This document shows positions 26,298-35,105 of a DNA stretch of 64,000 nucleotides, in pieces (position 1 is the stretch's first letter; every line of letters starts with the position of its first letter). This DNA comes from CAWJPY01 sp963844865 (GTDB lineage: Bacteria; Acidobacteriota; Thermoanaerobaculia; Thermoanaerobaculales; Sulfomarinibacteraceae), in contig CAWJPY010000001.1 of assembly GCA_963844865.1 (NCBI GenBank), forward strand, positions 248,001-312,000, written 5' to 3'. A program made the translations under genes and the position numbers. A model generated the notes under the pieces. That model searched no databases. It was given only the letters and a program-made list of their open reading frames with translations, and was not told the DNA's origin.

Positions 26298-26873
26298 TCA
26301 ATAGCACTGGTTCACCGCCACGAACTCCTCCTCGCGGAACGGCCACGAGGCCACATCGACCTCGACGCCGGCGCGGGTGAGACCGGTGAGGCCTCCCACC
26401 GTGCGCTCGGCCCGGGAGCGGAAGTGAAAGTGGCGGGTCTGGAATTCGGGGAACTGGGACGCGATCAGGACGCCGTTGACCTCCTCGACCACCGGCGTCG
26501 GCGGCTGGGTCTCGCAGAAGCCGTCGATCTGGACGTTGAACTCGCCCCCGAGAAGGGCTCCCTGGCCCGGGTTCCAGACGCTGGGAAGGGCGTCGTCGAC
26601 GAGCCGGATCCTGCCTGGGGTCCTGATGTCATACAGGCGCAGCATCTCGATCTGGAGGTTGCAGCCGGCGTCGGCCGCATACAGCGCCTTCACCACCCAG
26701 CGGTCAGTGCCGGCGGCCTCCAGGCCGAGGGACGTCTGCAGGAGCAGACCCATGCCCAGAAAGACGAGCACCAGCGCCACCATGAGGGCGACCAGGAGGG
26801 CCGAGCCGCGCTCGCGGGAGCTCGCCTCGGCCGGGCGTGTGGTTGCAGGGGGCAGGACGGCGCGCACACTCAC
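26298..26873 (-). CDS. PilX-like minor pilin
   Basis: About 191 residues. The hydrophobic N-terminus RERGSALLVALMVALVLVFLGMGLL matches the PilX_N type, in which a prepilin-like cleavage site (G-S) precedes the transmembrane helix. ALYAADAGCNLQIEML continues the helix, and the rest is a globular beta-rich part ending in a Cys (VNQCY). It lies between pilW and the VWA tip protein. The GTG at 26873 directly after the pilW stop is taken as the start, but a GTG two codons later is equally possible. The minor pilin set primes pilus assembly together with PilY1. Confidence 0.82.
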   Translation of the reverse strand: MSVRAVLPPATTRPAEASSRERGSALLVALMVALVLVFLGMGLLLQTSLGLEAAGTDRWVVKALYAADAGCNLQIEMLRLYDIRTPGRIRLVDDALPSVWNPGQGALLGGEFNVQIDGFCETQPPTPVVEEVNGVLIASQFPEFQTRHFHFRSRAERTVGGLTGLTRAGVEVDVASWPFREEEFVAVNQCY

Positions 26874-26874
26874 C

Positions 26875-27981
26875 TCACAGGCTGAAGTTGCGCAGGCCGG
26901 CGGTGACGTCCATGCGCCGCCACTTGGCACTGCGGTTAAAGAGGCTGAGGACGGGGTTGTCGCCCGCGATGGCGAAGGTCTCGGCCGGCTCGGTCCAGTC
27001 CCGGACCTCGAACGGTGTGCGGCCCAGGACGGTGATGCGCATGGAGGTCACCTGGCCGTTGGTGACGTCGGCGATGGTCGGGTTGGGGTTGAACGCGTCG
27101 GGCCTGCCGTCGTTGGTGGTGTCGATGCCGATGAGCACCTGCAGGGAGCCGATGTTGACGGCCACCGGCTCGTCGACGGTGCCGCCCGACGAGGCCCGCC
27201 GCCGCATCAGGGTGAAGTCCCTGCGCAGCCAATAGGCATAGGACTGGAGCACCCCCACCCGGTAGACGCTGAAGGTGGGGTCGCTGCAGGCGGCCAGGGC
27301 GGTGCCGTCCCGGTTCAGGTTGGGCCACAGGCCGGAGCCGCCGTCGAAGCCGATGGCGATCTCCCGGTCGCCTCCGGCCGCGGTCGCCCGAAGGGCCCCA
27401 GCTCGTGATATTCACCGACCTGGTAGACGTCCACGCCCCTCGTCGACGCCCATGAAGACGATGCCCCGGTCTTTCATGGCGTCCGTGTCCCAGGGCACAC
27501 CGTCCATGGGGTTGATGATGTCCGAGGTCGGCTGCCCGCTCATCCGGTGCTCGCGGATGGTGACCGTGCCGGCGGCCGCGTCCACGTCCGAACGGTTGGT
27601 GAAGAAGGTGGCAGTCTCGAAGAACCCGCGCAGGATCAGCACGTCAGAGCCGGGGGCCACCTGCACGTTGCTGCCGAAGTCGGGAATGGTCACGGACCCC
27701 GTCTGGTCGTCCAGGACCTGGCCGACGATCCAGTAGTTGCCGCCGGCGGTGCGGGCGAAGGGCATCTCGGCGCCGCCGGCCATGCGCGCCGTGCGCATGA
27801 TGTGGTAGGCGGCGAAGCGCACGTTCTCCTGGGTGTCGGCCAGGGCCGACTCCACCTTGGAGATGTTGGTCGAGGCATCGAGCATGTTGAGCACCCCGAT
27901 CATCACGATGGCCAGGAGCGTCGCCGCCACCAGCAGCTCGATGAGGGTGAAGCCGGCGGAGTTGGTCGTGCGCGTGTTCAT
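26875..27981 (-). CDS. PilW-like minor pilin, two compensating frameshifts
   Basis: The start is an ideal prepilin signal (MNTRTTNSAG, then FTLIELLVAATLLAIVMIGVL) with Glu5 of the mature chain. The printed frame stops at 27412 after DEGRGRLPGR. Removing one G from the run 27436-27439 gives EGVDVYQVGEYHELG. Adding one G to the run 27396-27399 then gives LRATAAGGDREIAIGF and leads without a break into VYRVGVLQSYAYWLRRDF and the C-terminus RNFSL at 26875. The restored protein is about 368 residues, normal for PilW. The overlap of 4 bases with pilV supports the start. The second half alone was not accepted as a separate gene. Confidence 0.82.
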
Positions 27982-28457
27982 AGGGCGATGTCCGGAATCT
28001 TGAAGGTGCTGACCACGAACTCCCGGCGTCCGGCGAGGAAACGGTTGGTGGACGACACCCGGATGGTGATCCTCTTCAGGTGGGCACCGTTGACGGCGTC
28101 CGGCCCCGGCCAGGTGCCGGGGTCGACCGGCCCGGAGGACGTGTCGAAGACGCTCTGCCAGCCGTCGAGCCCGTAGTCCTGCACCAGGTAGCGCACGATG
28201 AAGCCTCGCTGGGGGTCCGGCCAGGCGCGGGGAGTGCCCCCGGTGTCGGCCAGCAGGGCGTCGTCGAAGGACAGGGAGCTCATGTCCTCCAGGGTGCGCC
28301 GCGCCTCCGAGGCGAGCACGGCGTAGCTGTAACCGGAGGCGTTGGTGAGCTGAGCGTGGGAGAACAGACCCGCGATCCCGAGGGCCACGAAGGCCAGGAT
28401 GAGGATGGCGATCAGCAGCTCGACCAGGGACATGCCGCGCTCACGTCCGCTCCCCAT
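27978..28457 (-). CDS. PilV-like minor pilin
   Basis: 159 residues. The prepilin signature is MGSGRERG, then MSLVELLIAILILAFVALGIAGL, with cleavage after the Gly and the conserved Glu at position 5. The globular part has the typical HAQLTNASGYSYAVLASEARR helix. The ATG at 28457 follows GGAGG and shares one base with the fimT stop (TGATG); the longer frame upstream reads into fimT. The stop overlaps pilW by 4 bases. It is part of the fimT-pilV-pilW-pilX minor pilin series that caps type IV pili. Confidence 0.88.
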   Translation of the reverse strand: MGSGRERGMSLVELLIAILILAFVALGIAGLFSHAQLTNASGYSYAVLASEARRTLEDMSSLSFDDALLADTGGTPRAWPDPQRGFIVRYLVQDYGLDGWQSVFDTSSGPVDPGTWPGPDAVNGAHLKRITIRVSSTNRFLAGRREFVVSTFKIPDIAL

Positions 28458-29089
28458 CAGTACCTCCAGTGGTTGCGGCTGTCGTCCCATGTGTCGGTCT
28501 GCGGGTTCTTCATCTGCTCGATCACGGTTCCGGCACCCCCGTAGACGAGAAGGCGGAACTGGTTGCCCTTGAGGTCGGTGAGGACGATGCCTCCCTGACC
28601 GGCGCCGATCTCGCGCGAGTCGTCGACGATGGCGACGCCGCTCGGCAGGAAGAGGATGCCCAGCGGGCCCGAGGTGTTGCCGAGCCGGTACATGGGGAAC
28701 TCCGAGTCATCCGTGAGGCTGAAGGCCGAGCGCAGGGTCCATCGCCCCACCACCCGCTCGGTACTGTCGAAGTCCTGCCCACCGTCGGCATCCACCCACG
28801 CCACCAAGGTGCCGACGCCGCCCACGTTCTGCATGGACAGCGCCACCGGCTGGCCGCCCTTGATGGCGTTGATCCTCGCCACGGCCATGGACTGGCGGAG
28901 TGTCTTGACCTGGGTGAGCATCTCGGCGCGGATCTTGGCTCGGATGAGATTTGGGATCCCCACCGTGGCCAGCAGACCGATCAGGACCAGCACCGCCATC
29001 AGCTCGAGCAGTGTGAAGCCGGCCGCCGGCTGCAGGCGCCGCACCTGCGCGGGGACCACCGCCCCTGAAGGTGTGCACTGACTTTGCAT
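28457..29089 (-). CDS. FimT/GspH-type pseudopilin
   Basis: 210 residues. The signal is PAAG, then FTLLELMAVLVLIGLLATVGIPNL, a canonical type III prepilin signal with Glu5, followed by a long helix (KTLRQSMAVARINAIKGGQPVAL) and the GspH-like beta domain with WVDADGGQDF and FLPSG. It is the first gene of the minus-strand pilin cluster. The ATG at 29089 (MQSQCTPSG) has GGAAG upstream; a TTG start 12 codons earlier is possible. No clear sigma-70 or sigma-54 promoter was found in the 121 bases before it. Confidence 0.88.
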   Translation of the reverse strand: MQSQCTPSGAVVPAQVRRLQPAAGFTLLELMAVLVLIGLLATVGIPNLIRAKIRAEMLTQVKTLRQSMAVARINAIKGGQPVALSMQNVGGVGTLVAWVDADGGQDFDSTERVVGRWTLRSAFSLTDDSEFPMYRLGNTSGPLGILFLPSGVAIVDDSREIGAGQGGIVLTDLKGNQFRLLVYGGAGTVIEQMKNPQTDTWDDSRNHWRY

Positions 29090-29210
29090 CGCTTCCAGCT
29101 TCGCGCTCCGCCCGGCCGCCGTCAAGCACTCACGCCGGACATTGAAAGAGCTTTAACATGGCCGCCGCGGCGTCGTCAGGGTGCGCCGCCCGCTCCCGGC
29201 GGTCGCCGGG

Positions 29211-31646
29211 CTAGCTGTTCAAGGCCAGGTCAAACACCCACACCCGACCGGCCAGGTCCGCGACGTAGAGGGACGAACCCTGCCGTGCGACACCCGTCGG
29301 TGTGATCCCGGAGCCGCCGAGATCGATGCGGCTCACGACACCTCGTCGCACGACGAGGAGCGCCTTCCCCGAAGTATCCGAAGCCAGCCACAGGCCCGGC
29401 GCGACCACGGTAACCTGCGGCCTCGCGTAGAAGTCTGTCCATGCACCAGGCAGGGGCACCACCCTGCGTGCGGCCCCGTCCCGGTCGAGCTCCTGGAGCC
29501 GGTGATTGCCGGTGTCGCACACCAGCAGCGAATCCGGGTCCAGCCAGGTGATGCCCCCTGGCTCCACCAGCTGACCCGGCCCCTGGCCGGGTCCCGAGAT
29601 CACCCTCGCCTGGGCGGCGGCGCCCCGGGATTGGATGAGCACGATCCGCTTGTTGCCGGTGTCGGTGGCGGCGATGGTCCCGTCCGTCGCCACCGCCACG
29701 CCCCGCGGCCCGTACCAGCCCCCGGGGGGTGCGGGCAGGTCGCGGACGACCCCGCTGTCCACGTCCAGGAGCCGGAGGCGATGGTTCCAGGTGTCGGCGA
29801 TGACCAGGAGCCCCTCCGGCGTCCACGCCACCGCCTCGGGTTGGCTCAGGTCCGGGGGCACCTTCGCGTCCAGGGGCTTCCCGTCGGGCGCGAACAGGTG
29901 CACCGTCGACAGCCCCGCGTCGGCCACCGCCACGACGCCATCGGCGCGCACCGCCAGTCCCCGCGGCTCGCCCAGCCAGCCCTGTCCGAAGACGCGCGCC
30001 GCCTTCACCGGCAACGCGGAGCTGATGGCGGCGGGAACGGCCGTCGGCTGGGCACCGGGCGACTCCTCGCCGGTGGCGTGCAGGACGATCACGTCCGTGG
30101 AGCCGATGATCCCCCACGGCAGGCGCAGGAACACGTAGCGCAGCACATCCGTGATGGACGGCGAGCTGTTCTCCATCAGCCACCAGGCCCGCAACGGCAG
30201 CCTCTCGGATACGTAGCCGGGGCCCAGCCGCCTGCGGACCTCGGCCTCCTGCTCGGGGTTGCAGACCACCAGGGGCGGCCGCAGGCCGGGGCGCGGGATG
30301 TCCCACCATACGGGCACGTGCCGCCAGTACCAGGTCAGGGGCCAGCCGCCGTCCCCGGACACCGCCGCCACCGGGTCCACGCCCTCGGCACCCAGCCGCT
30401 GGCCCTCCCGCACCACCGGCTGCAGATCGGGACAGGTCTGGACATACGTGAGAGCCTCCACGCGGCGCCGGTTGGGCGAGACCTCGTCGAGAATGAAGCT
30501 GGCCGTGATGGTGCAGGCCACGGTGGCTGCCAGGCCGAAGCCGGCGGCCGTCCGCCCCCACCACCGGCCGCGGGGCGAGAAGGTGTCGGCGAGCTGCGCT
30601 CCCGCCAGGGGGAGGAAGGCCCACACCTGGTGTACGGTCAACCACGGGACCTTCTCGCGAAGGTAGGCGTACATCGCCACCGACAGCACCGCGAACACGA
30701 ACAACGCCCTGTCCATCAACCGCAGCCGCCGGTGGTGCCGGACCACCCACACGAGGGCGGCGCCCACGGTCAGGAACTCGTAGATGGCGAGACGGGGGAG
30801 GTGGAACCACCAGGGACCAGCCACCCGACCCATCTCGTGCTGCCCCCACCAGTAGGTGATCGCACGGCCGGGGAAGAACCAGTCCTCCGGATGGGCGAAG
30901 AAGACCGTGAACAGGGGCACCACCACCACCACGGCGGTCGCCGCCGCGGTCAGGATCCCCCACCGGTTGGCGACCAGGAAGCGGACCGTGGCCGGAAGCG
31001 CGCGCCGGACGCCTTCGAGGAGGACCATCACCGCCCAGGTCGCCACCACCAGCGCCGCGGTCACGTACGCATTCTCCTTGGTGGCGAAGGCGAGAGCGGT
31101 CCAGATGCCGAACCACACCCAGGCCCGGCTCGAGCCGTGCGCCGCACGCCACGCCGCCACCGCCGCCGCCGAGGCGCAGAGCAGCTCGAGAATGTCCATG
31201 CGCAGGAAACGCCCGTAGAAGAGCATGGTCGGGGAGAGGGTGGCGAGCAGCCCGGTCCACCACGCGGCGCCCTCGCCCAGGGGCCGCCTCAGGGACCAGG
31301 CCACTCCCAGGAGCAGGACGCCGGCCACGGCGATGGGAAGCCGGGCCGTGAAGTCGCTGTCCCCGGCAACCAGGAAGGTCCCAGCGGTCAGGTAGTAGAG
31401 GAGCGGGCCGTGGTAGGTGGGGTCGTAGCGGTAGATGCCGTGGGTTGCCAGGTCATAGGCGGAGTGCGCGTGGATCGACTCGTCGTGGTGGAAGGAGCGC
31501 CCCCCCAGGCCCCACAGGTGGAGGAGGAGGGACAACGCCAGCAGTGCCAGCCACGGCCACCTGCTACGCACCCGGCTCCAGCCCTCGCGGTCCACTCCGA
31601 AAGAGTACCGCAGCGCGCGGGGCGGTGGGAGTGGCTGGTGGGGCAT
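29211..31646 (-). CDS. Agl23-type membrane glycosyltransferase fused to NHL beta-propeller
   Basis: 811 residues. The N-terminal two thirds (about 25-500) have many membrane helices. The GT-C motif HHDESIHAHSAYDL lies in the first loop, followed by YHGPLLYYL and RFLRMDILELL, which fits the TIGR03663/Agl23 group within the PMT/GT39-like fold. The C-terminal third (about 560-811) holds NHL-type repeats (GEPRGLAVRADGVVAVADAG, EGLLVIADTWNHRLRLLD, GPRGVAVATDGTIAATDTGN). These form a beta-propeller outside the membrane. Such enzymes use polyprenyl-linked sugars; acceptor and sugar are unknown. It starts head to head with another glycosyltransferase, 22 bases apart. Confidence 0.88.
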   Translation of the reverse strand: MPHQPLPPPRALRYSFGVDREGWSRVRSRWPWLALLALSLLLHLWGLGGRSFHHDESIHAHSAYDLATHGIYRYDPTYHGPLLYYLTAGTFLVAGDSDFTARLPIAVAGVLLLGVAWSLRRPLGEGAAWWTGLLATLSPTMLFYGRFLRMDILELLCASAAAVAAWRAAHGSSRAWVWFGIWTALAFATKENAYVTAALVVATWAVMVLLEGVRRALPATVRFLVANRWGILTAAATAVVVVVPLFTVFFAHPEDWFFPGRAITYWWGQHEMGRVAGPWWFHLPRLAIYEFLTVGAALVWVVRHHRRLRLMDRALFVFAVLSVAMYAYLREKVPWLTVHQVWAFLPLAGAQLADTFSPRGRWWGRTAAGFGLAATVACTITASFILDEVSPNRRRVEALTYVQTCPDLQPVVREGQRLGAEGVDPVAAVSGDGGWPLTWYWRHVPVWWDIPRPGLRPPLVVCNPEQEAEVRRRLGPGYVSERLPLRAWWLMENSSPSITDVLRYVFLRLPWGIIGSTDVIVLHATGEESPGAQPTAVPAAISSALPVKAARVFGQGWLGEPRGLAVRADGVVAVADAGLSTVHLFAPDGKPLDAKVPPDLSQPEAVAWTPEGLLVIADTWNHRLRLLDVDSGVVRDLPAPPGGWYGPRGVAVATDGTIAATDTGNKRIVLIQSRGAAAQARVISGPGQGPGQLVEPGGITWLDPDSLLVCDTGNHRLQELDRDGAARRVVPLPGAWTDFYARPQVTVVAPGLWLASDTSGKALLVVRRGVVSRIDLGGSGITPTGVARQGSSLYVADLAGRVWVFDLALNS

Positions 31647-31668
31647 GAACTATGCTGGAAGGCGCCCC

Positions 31669-33852
31669 ATGGTCACTTCTCGTCAGCCCATGACCAACAG
31701 CACGCCCACTCGCTCCCATCTGCCTGTCGCCGTCGCCCTGGCGGTCAGCCTGCTCGCGCTGGTGGGGATCGCCACCACCATGGCCAGCGCCGACGACGCT
31801 GCCGGGCGCCCCTGCCTGGCCGTGCTCGCGCCGGTGGTGAACCTGCTCATCGCCGGCGGGAATCGCCTCGTGGCGCAGCCGTGGCCGCTGCTCGACCGCC
31901 CCGCCATCGCGGCCGTGGTCGCCCTGGCAGGCGCTGCCACGATGGCGGCCTGGCGGCGGCGCGACCAGCCCTGGGCCGCCGCCCTCCTGGCGGCGGCGGC
32001 CTCGGCCTTCGCAGGGGAGCTGCTGCTGCTCCACCGGTTGGTCGCGGGAGGCGTCGTCCTGCTCGCCCTGGCCGCCATCGCCACCGTGCTCGCCGCCCGC
32101 TCGGAGGCCGCTCCCTTCGCGCTGGAGCGCCAGCCTCCCCCGCGCGTGGCCTGGGCGGAGGCAGTCGTGGTGCTTGGCCTGGCCGCACTGGCGGCCCTGT
32201 TCCGCTTCTACGCCCTCAACCGGGTGCTCGACTACTTCGAGGGCGAGCTCTCGCCCTACATGGTGGGGGCCACCAACCTCGGTGGCATGCTCCCCGCGAA
32301 CGCCGGCATGCACGGTCCCTGGGCGCCCCTCGGCCTGCTCTACTACCTGCCCATCTACCTGATGACGCACCTGGCCGGGAGCACCGTGCTGGCGGTCCGC
32401 CTGGCGTCGGCCATCATCGCGATTCTCACCATCGCAGCCGCCTGGCTGCTGGCACGTGAGGTCGCCGGGCGCCAGCCCGCCCTGGTCGCCGCTGCCATCC
32501 TCACCCTGGACCCGCTCCAGATCGGCTGGGGGCGCAGCGACGTCCATCCCCACGGCGTCACCGCCTGGCCGGGCCTGCTCCTGGCCTGGGCCACTCTGCG
32601 CATGCTGTCGAAGAGGAGCTGGGGCTGGTGCGCGGCGGTCGCCGCACTGATGGCGCTGTCCTGGTTCCAGTACCCCTCGGGCCAGCTAGTGGTCTTCGTT
32701 CCCCTTCTCGCTCTCCTCGGGCTGGCGATCAGCGGCGCCGGCGCGGTCCGCTCCCTGGGCTACCGACTGCTCCTGCTGGCGCCCGGCCTCGCGGTGTGGG
32801 CGTTGGGCTACCCCCTCCAGACCTGGCTGGCGGGGGGCCATGCCCGCTCCCCCCTCGGCTACCTTGCCCGCCTCGGGCAGCGCTTCTCCGGTACCGGTTA
32901 TGGAGCTCCCGCGCCGTCGCTGAGGTCCTATGCGGGACACCTGCTGGACAACGCGGTCGACATCGCAACGGGGCTCTTCGCCGACGTGCCCCACCTCCAT
33001 CACCAGACCTTCCTGCCCCAGATAGGAGGCATCCCCGCGCGCGCCCTCCCCTTCTTTGTGGCCGGGCTGGCGCTGCTGGGGCTGGTAGGGCTGTTCGCTC
33101 GGCGCCTCACAGCCTCCACCGCGGTGCTGGGCGCCCTCCTGGTGACCACCGTCGCCCCCAGCCTGCTCTCCGACCTGGGCAACGTGAAGCGGGCCGCGGT
33201 CTTCTTCCTGGTCCTCGAGATCGTGGCCGCGGTCGCCCTGGTGCAGGTGGTGCGCGCCGCGAAGGTCGCCTTGGGGCCACGGGGCGGGCACGCCGCCGTC
33301 GCGGCCGTGGGCATCGCCTTCGCTGTCTGGACGGCGGTCGCCGCCAGCCTCTGGTTCTCGGGCCATCCCTACCGATGGGGCATGCCGCCCGAGGTGGAGA
33401 TCGTCGAGGGGGTTGCGCGGAGGCTCACTCCTGGCTCCCTCGTCCTTGCGGGCATCTGGGACGGCTACCTGCCGGGCAAGCTGACCTATCTCCTCCTCGA
33501 CACACTGCGTCGACCCGACATGCAGCCGATGGCGTGGCTCGTCACGGACACCGGCAGCGCCCTCTGGCAAAGGCTCGCGACCCGGCCGACGGCGGCCTTC
33601 CAGGAGCTCGCCACCCGTCCCTGGTACTGGTGGTGGTCGGGGATGGACCGGCTCCTCCCCGAGCCACGATGGGACCTGGGGTGGCGGCGGGTGGTGTACG
33701 TGATCGAGCAGGACGAGAACACCCAGCCCCAGCTGGAGCGCATCCGCGACTGGTGCCCGGACGTCGAGGTGGAAGACATCAGCGCCGGAACCCAGGCCAA
33801 GCACGAGTTCCTGCTCGCGGTGTGTGCGAACCCGCGGCTCGCGCCGCCGTGA
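31669..33852 (+). CDS. polytopic GT39-like membrane protein
   Basis: 727 residues with around a dozen hydrophobic helices. Between the third and fourth helices lies the acidic loop motif YFEGELSPYMVGA, where GT-C enzymes keep their catalytic acids. PWAPLGLLYYLPIYLMTHL and AAWLLAREVAGRQPALVAA are typical of this fold. A soluble C-terminal domain of about 180 residues follows. The ATG at 31669 has GGAAGG seven bases upstream; an earlier ATG at 31645 would overlap the divergent gene. Sugar donor and acceptor are unknown. Together with the divergent Agl23-type gene and the SGNH protein it may build or modify a surface glycan. Confidence 0.8.
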   Translation: MVTSRQPMTNSTPTRSHLPVAVALAVSLLALVGIATTMASADDAAGRPCLAVLAPVVNLLIAGGNRLVAQPWPLLDRPAIAAVVALAGAATMAAWRRRDQPWAAALLAAAASAFAGELLLLHRLVAGGVVLLALAAIATVLAARSEAAPFALERQPPPRVAWAEAVVVLGLAALAALFRFYALNRVLDYFEGELSPYMVGATNLGGMLPANAGMHGPWAPLGLLYYLPIYLMTHLAGSTVLAVRLASAIIAILTIAAAWLLAREVAGRQPALVAAAILTLDPLQIGWGRSDVHPHGVTAWPGLLLAWATLRMLSKRSWGWCAAVAALMALSWFQYPSGQLVVFVPLLALLGLAISGAGAVRSLGYRLLLLAPGLAVWALGYPLQTWLAGGHARSPLGYLARLGQRFSGTGYGAPAPSLRSYAGHLLDNAVDIATGLFADVPHLHHQTFLPQIGGIPARALPFFVAGLALLGLVGLFARRLTASTAVLGALLVTTVAPSLLSDLGNVKRAAVFFLVLEIVAAVALVQVVRAAKVALGPRGGHAAVAAVGIAFAVWTAVAASLWFSGHPYRWGMPPEVEIVEGVARRLTPGSLVLAGIWDGYLPGKLTYLLLDTLRRPDMQPMAWLVTDTGSALWQRLATRPTAAFQELATRPWYWWWSGMDRLLPEPRWDLGWRRVVYVIEQDENTQPQLERIRDWCPDVEVEDISAGTQAKHEFLLAVCANPRLAPP

Positions 33853-33868
33853 TCGTGGTCGGCGCGTC

Positions 33869-35061
33869 TCAAGGGACCAGGCGCTCATCGGTGAGCCAGG
33901 TGGCGAGGGCGGCCGCCACCACAGCGTTGCCGTGGGCGGTGAGGTGACAGTGGTCGAAGTACAGCTCCTGATGGCGCTGCCGCCAGTCAGCCCGCAGCGC
34001 CGGCAGCAGGTCGAGGCAGGTCAGGTCCAGGGCCTGGCACATCTCGAGAAAGCTCTGCTGGGGACGAAAGTCGTCCACGGTGCCCTTGGCCTGGATGTGG
34101 ATGGGGAACAGGAAGACGGCGAAACGCTGTCCGCGCTGTCGCGCCGACAGGGCGAAGGTCCGGGTCAGGGGGCGGAGCACCTCCCAGAACTGGGGATTCC
34201 AGGCCAGCCCGAAGTCGTCATGGGCGTTGTAGACCTCGAAGTCGAAGGCGTCGCGCGAGTGGTACATGTCGCCGGTGCGGAGGGCGCGGCTGGCGCGGAA
34301 GCGCTCCTGCCAGTCGGGGTCGATGTCCGGGATGGTCTGCTCGGCCCAGAAACGGATGCGCAGCCGTTCGAAACGGTTCACGACGAAGCTCGCGAAGCGG
34401 CTGGAGGAGTACGGCGGCCGCAGGGCGCGCGCGTGGAACCGCTGGCCGTTCTGGGCATCGTTGAGGTACATCCCCACCAGCACCAGGTCGGGGTCGACGG
34501 CGTCGCGCACCTCCAGGTAGTGGTACAGCTCGTCCGAGGTGCTGGCTCCCGGCAGGCCGGCATTGATGACGACCACCCGGCGCGGCCGGTCGGCCAGCTT
34601 CCCCTGCAGCATGGCGGTGAAGGTCTCTGCGAAGGGCAGGTAGTCACCGAAGGTAATGGAGTCGCCCATCACCAGCACCCGCAGCTCGTCGGGCCCCTTC
34701 GGCCCCAGCTCGGGATGCCGGAGGCCGAGGGAGTCGGTCTCGATCACCACGTCACGGTGACTGAGGACGTGGTCGTGGATGGTCGCCCGCAGGTAGGGGT
34801 AGAGGCGGACCCCGTGGCGACCCCCCCAGTCCTGGAGCACGTCGATGCCATGTTCCTCCTCCCGTTCCTGCGCGGGACGAGGTCGCGCGGCCAGCTTCAC
34901 AGCCGGTTCGATCTCGACCAGCTGGGGGGCGGCACCACGATCCGCGTCACCAGCTCACCGGCGACCAGCGTCACCAGCAGCGCCGCAGCGGCAAGCCCCA
35001 GCTTGCTGAAGCCACGCAGTAGTCGGCGCCGCAGCCCGCCCGTCCCGCCCTCCGTCTTCAC
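33869..35061 (-). CDS. membrane-anchored SGNH/GDSL-type hydrolase, one frameshift
   Basis: The main frame (33869 to 34900) carries block I LRVLVMGDSITFGDYLP with the catalytic Ser, the INAGLPGASTSDEL block with Gly, and DHCHLTAHGN with the Asp/His pair. The N-terminal anchor (GFSKLGLAAAALLVTLVAGELVTRIVVPPP) is in another frame. Adding one G to the run 34924-34929 on the plus strand joins the two through QLVEIEPAV. The restored protein, from GTG 35061, is about 397 residues. This topology is common for SGNH proteins that acylate or deacylate extracytoplasmic glycans. A later unanchored start is possible if the shift is real. Confidence 0.78.
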
Positions 35062-35105
35062 TCCGACCCGTCTCCCATGGATGCGGCGGCGACGTCGCCC
35101 TCCAC

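Noticed and set aside
26936..27415. 159-residue frame MNITSWGPSG within pilW
   Set aside because: Arg/His/Gln-rich shadow; the pilW halves in the other frames have family motifs.
29090..29210. Sigma-54 or sigma-70 promoter for the pilin cluster
   Set aside because: TTGACG is present on the minus strand, but no matching -10 or GG/GC sigma-54 pair at correct spacing could be seen.
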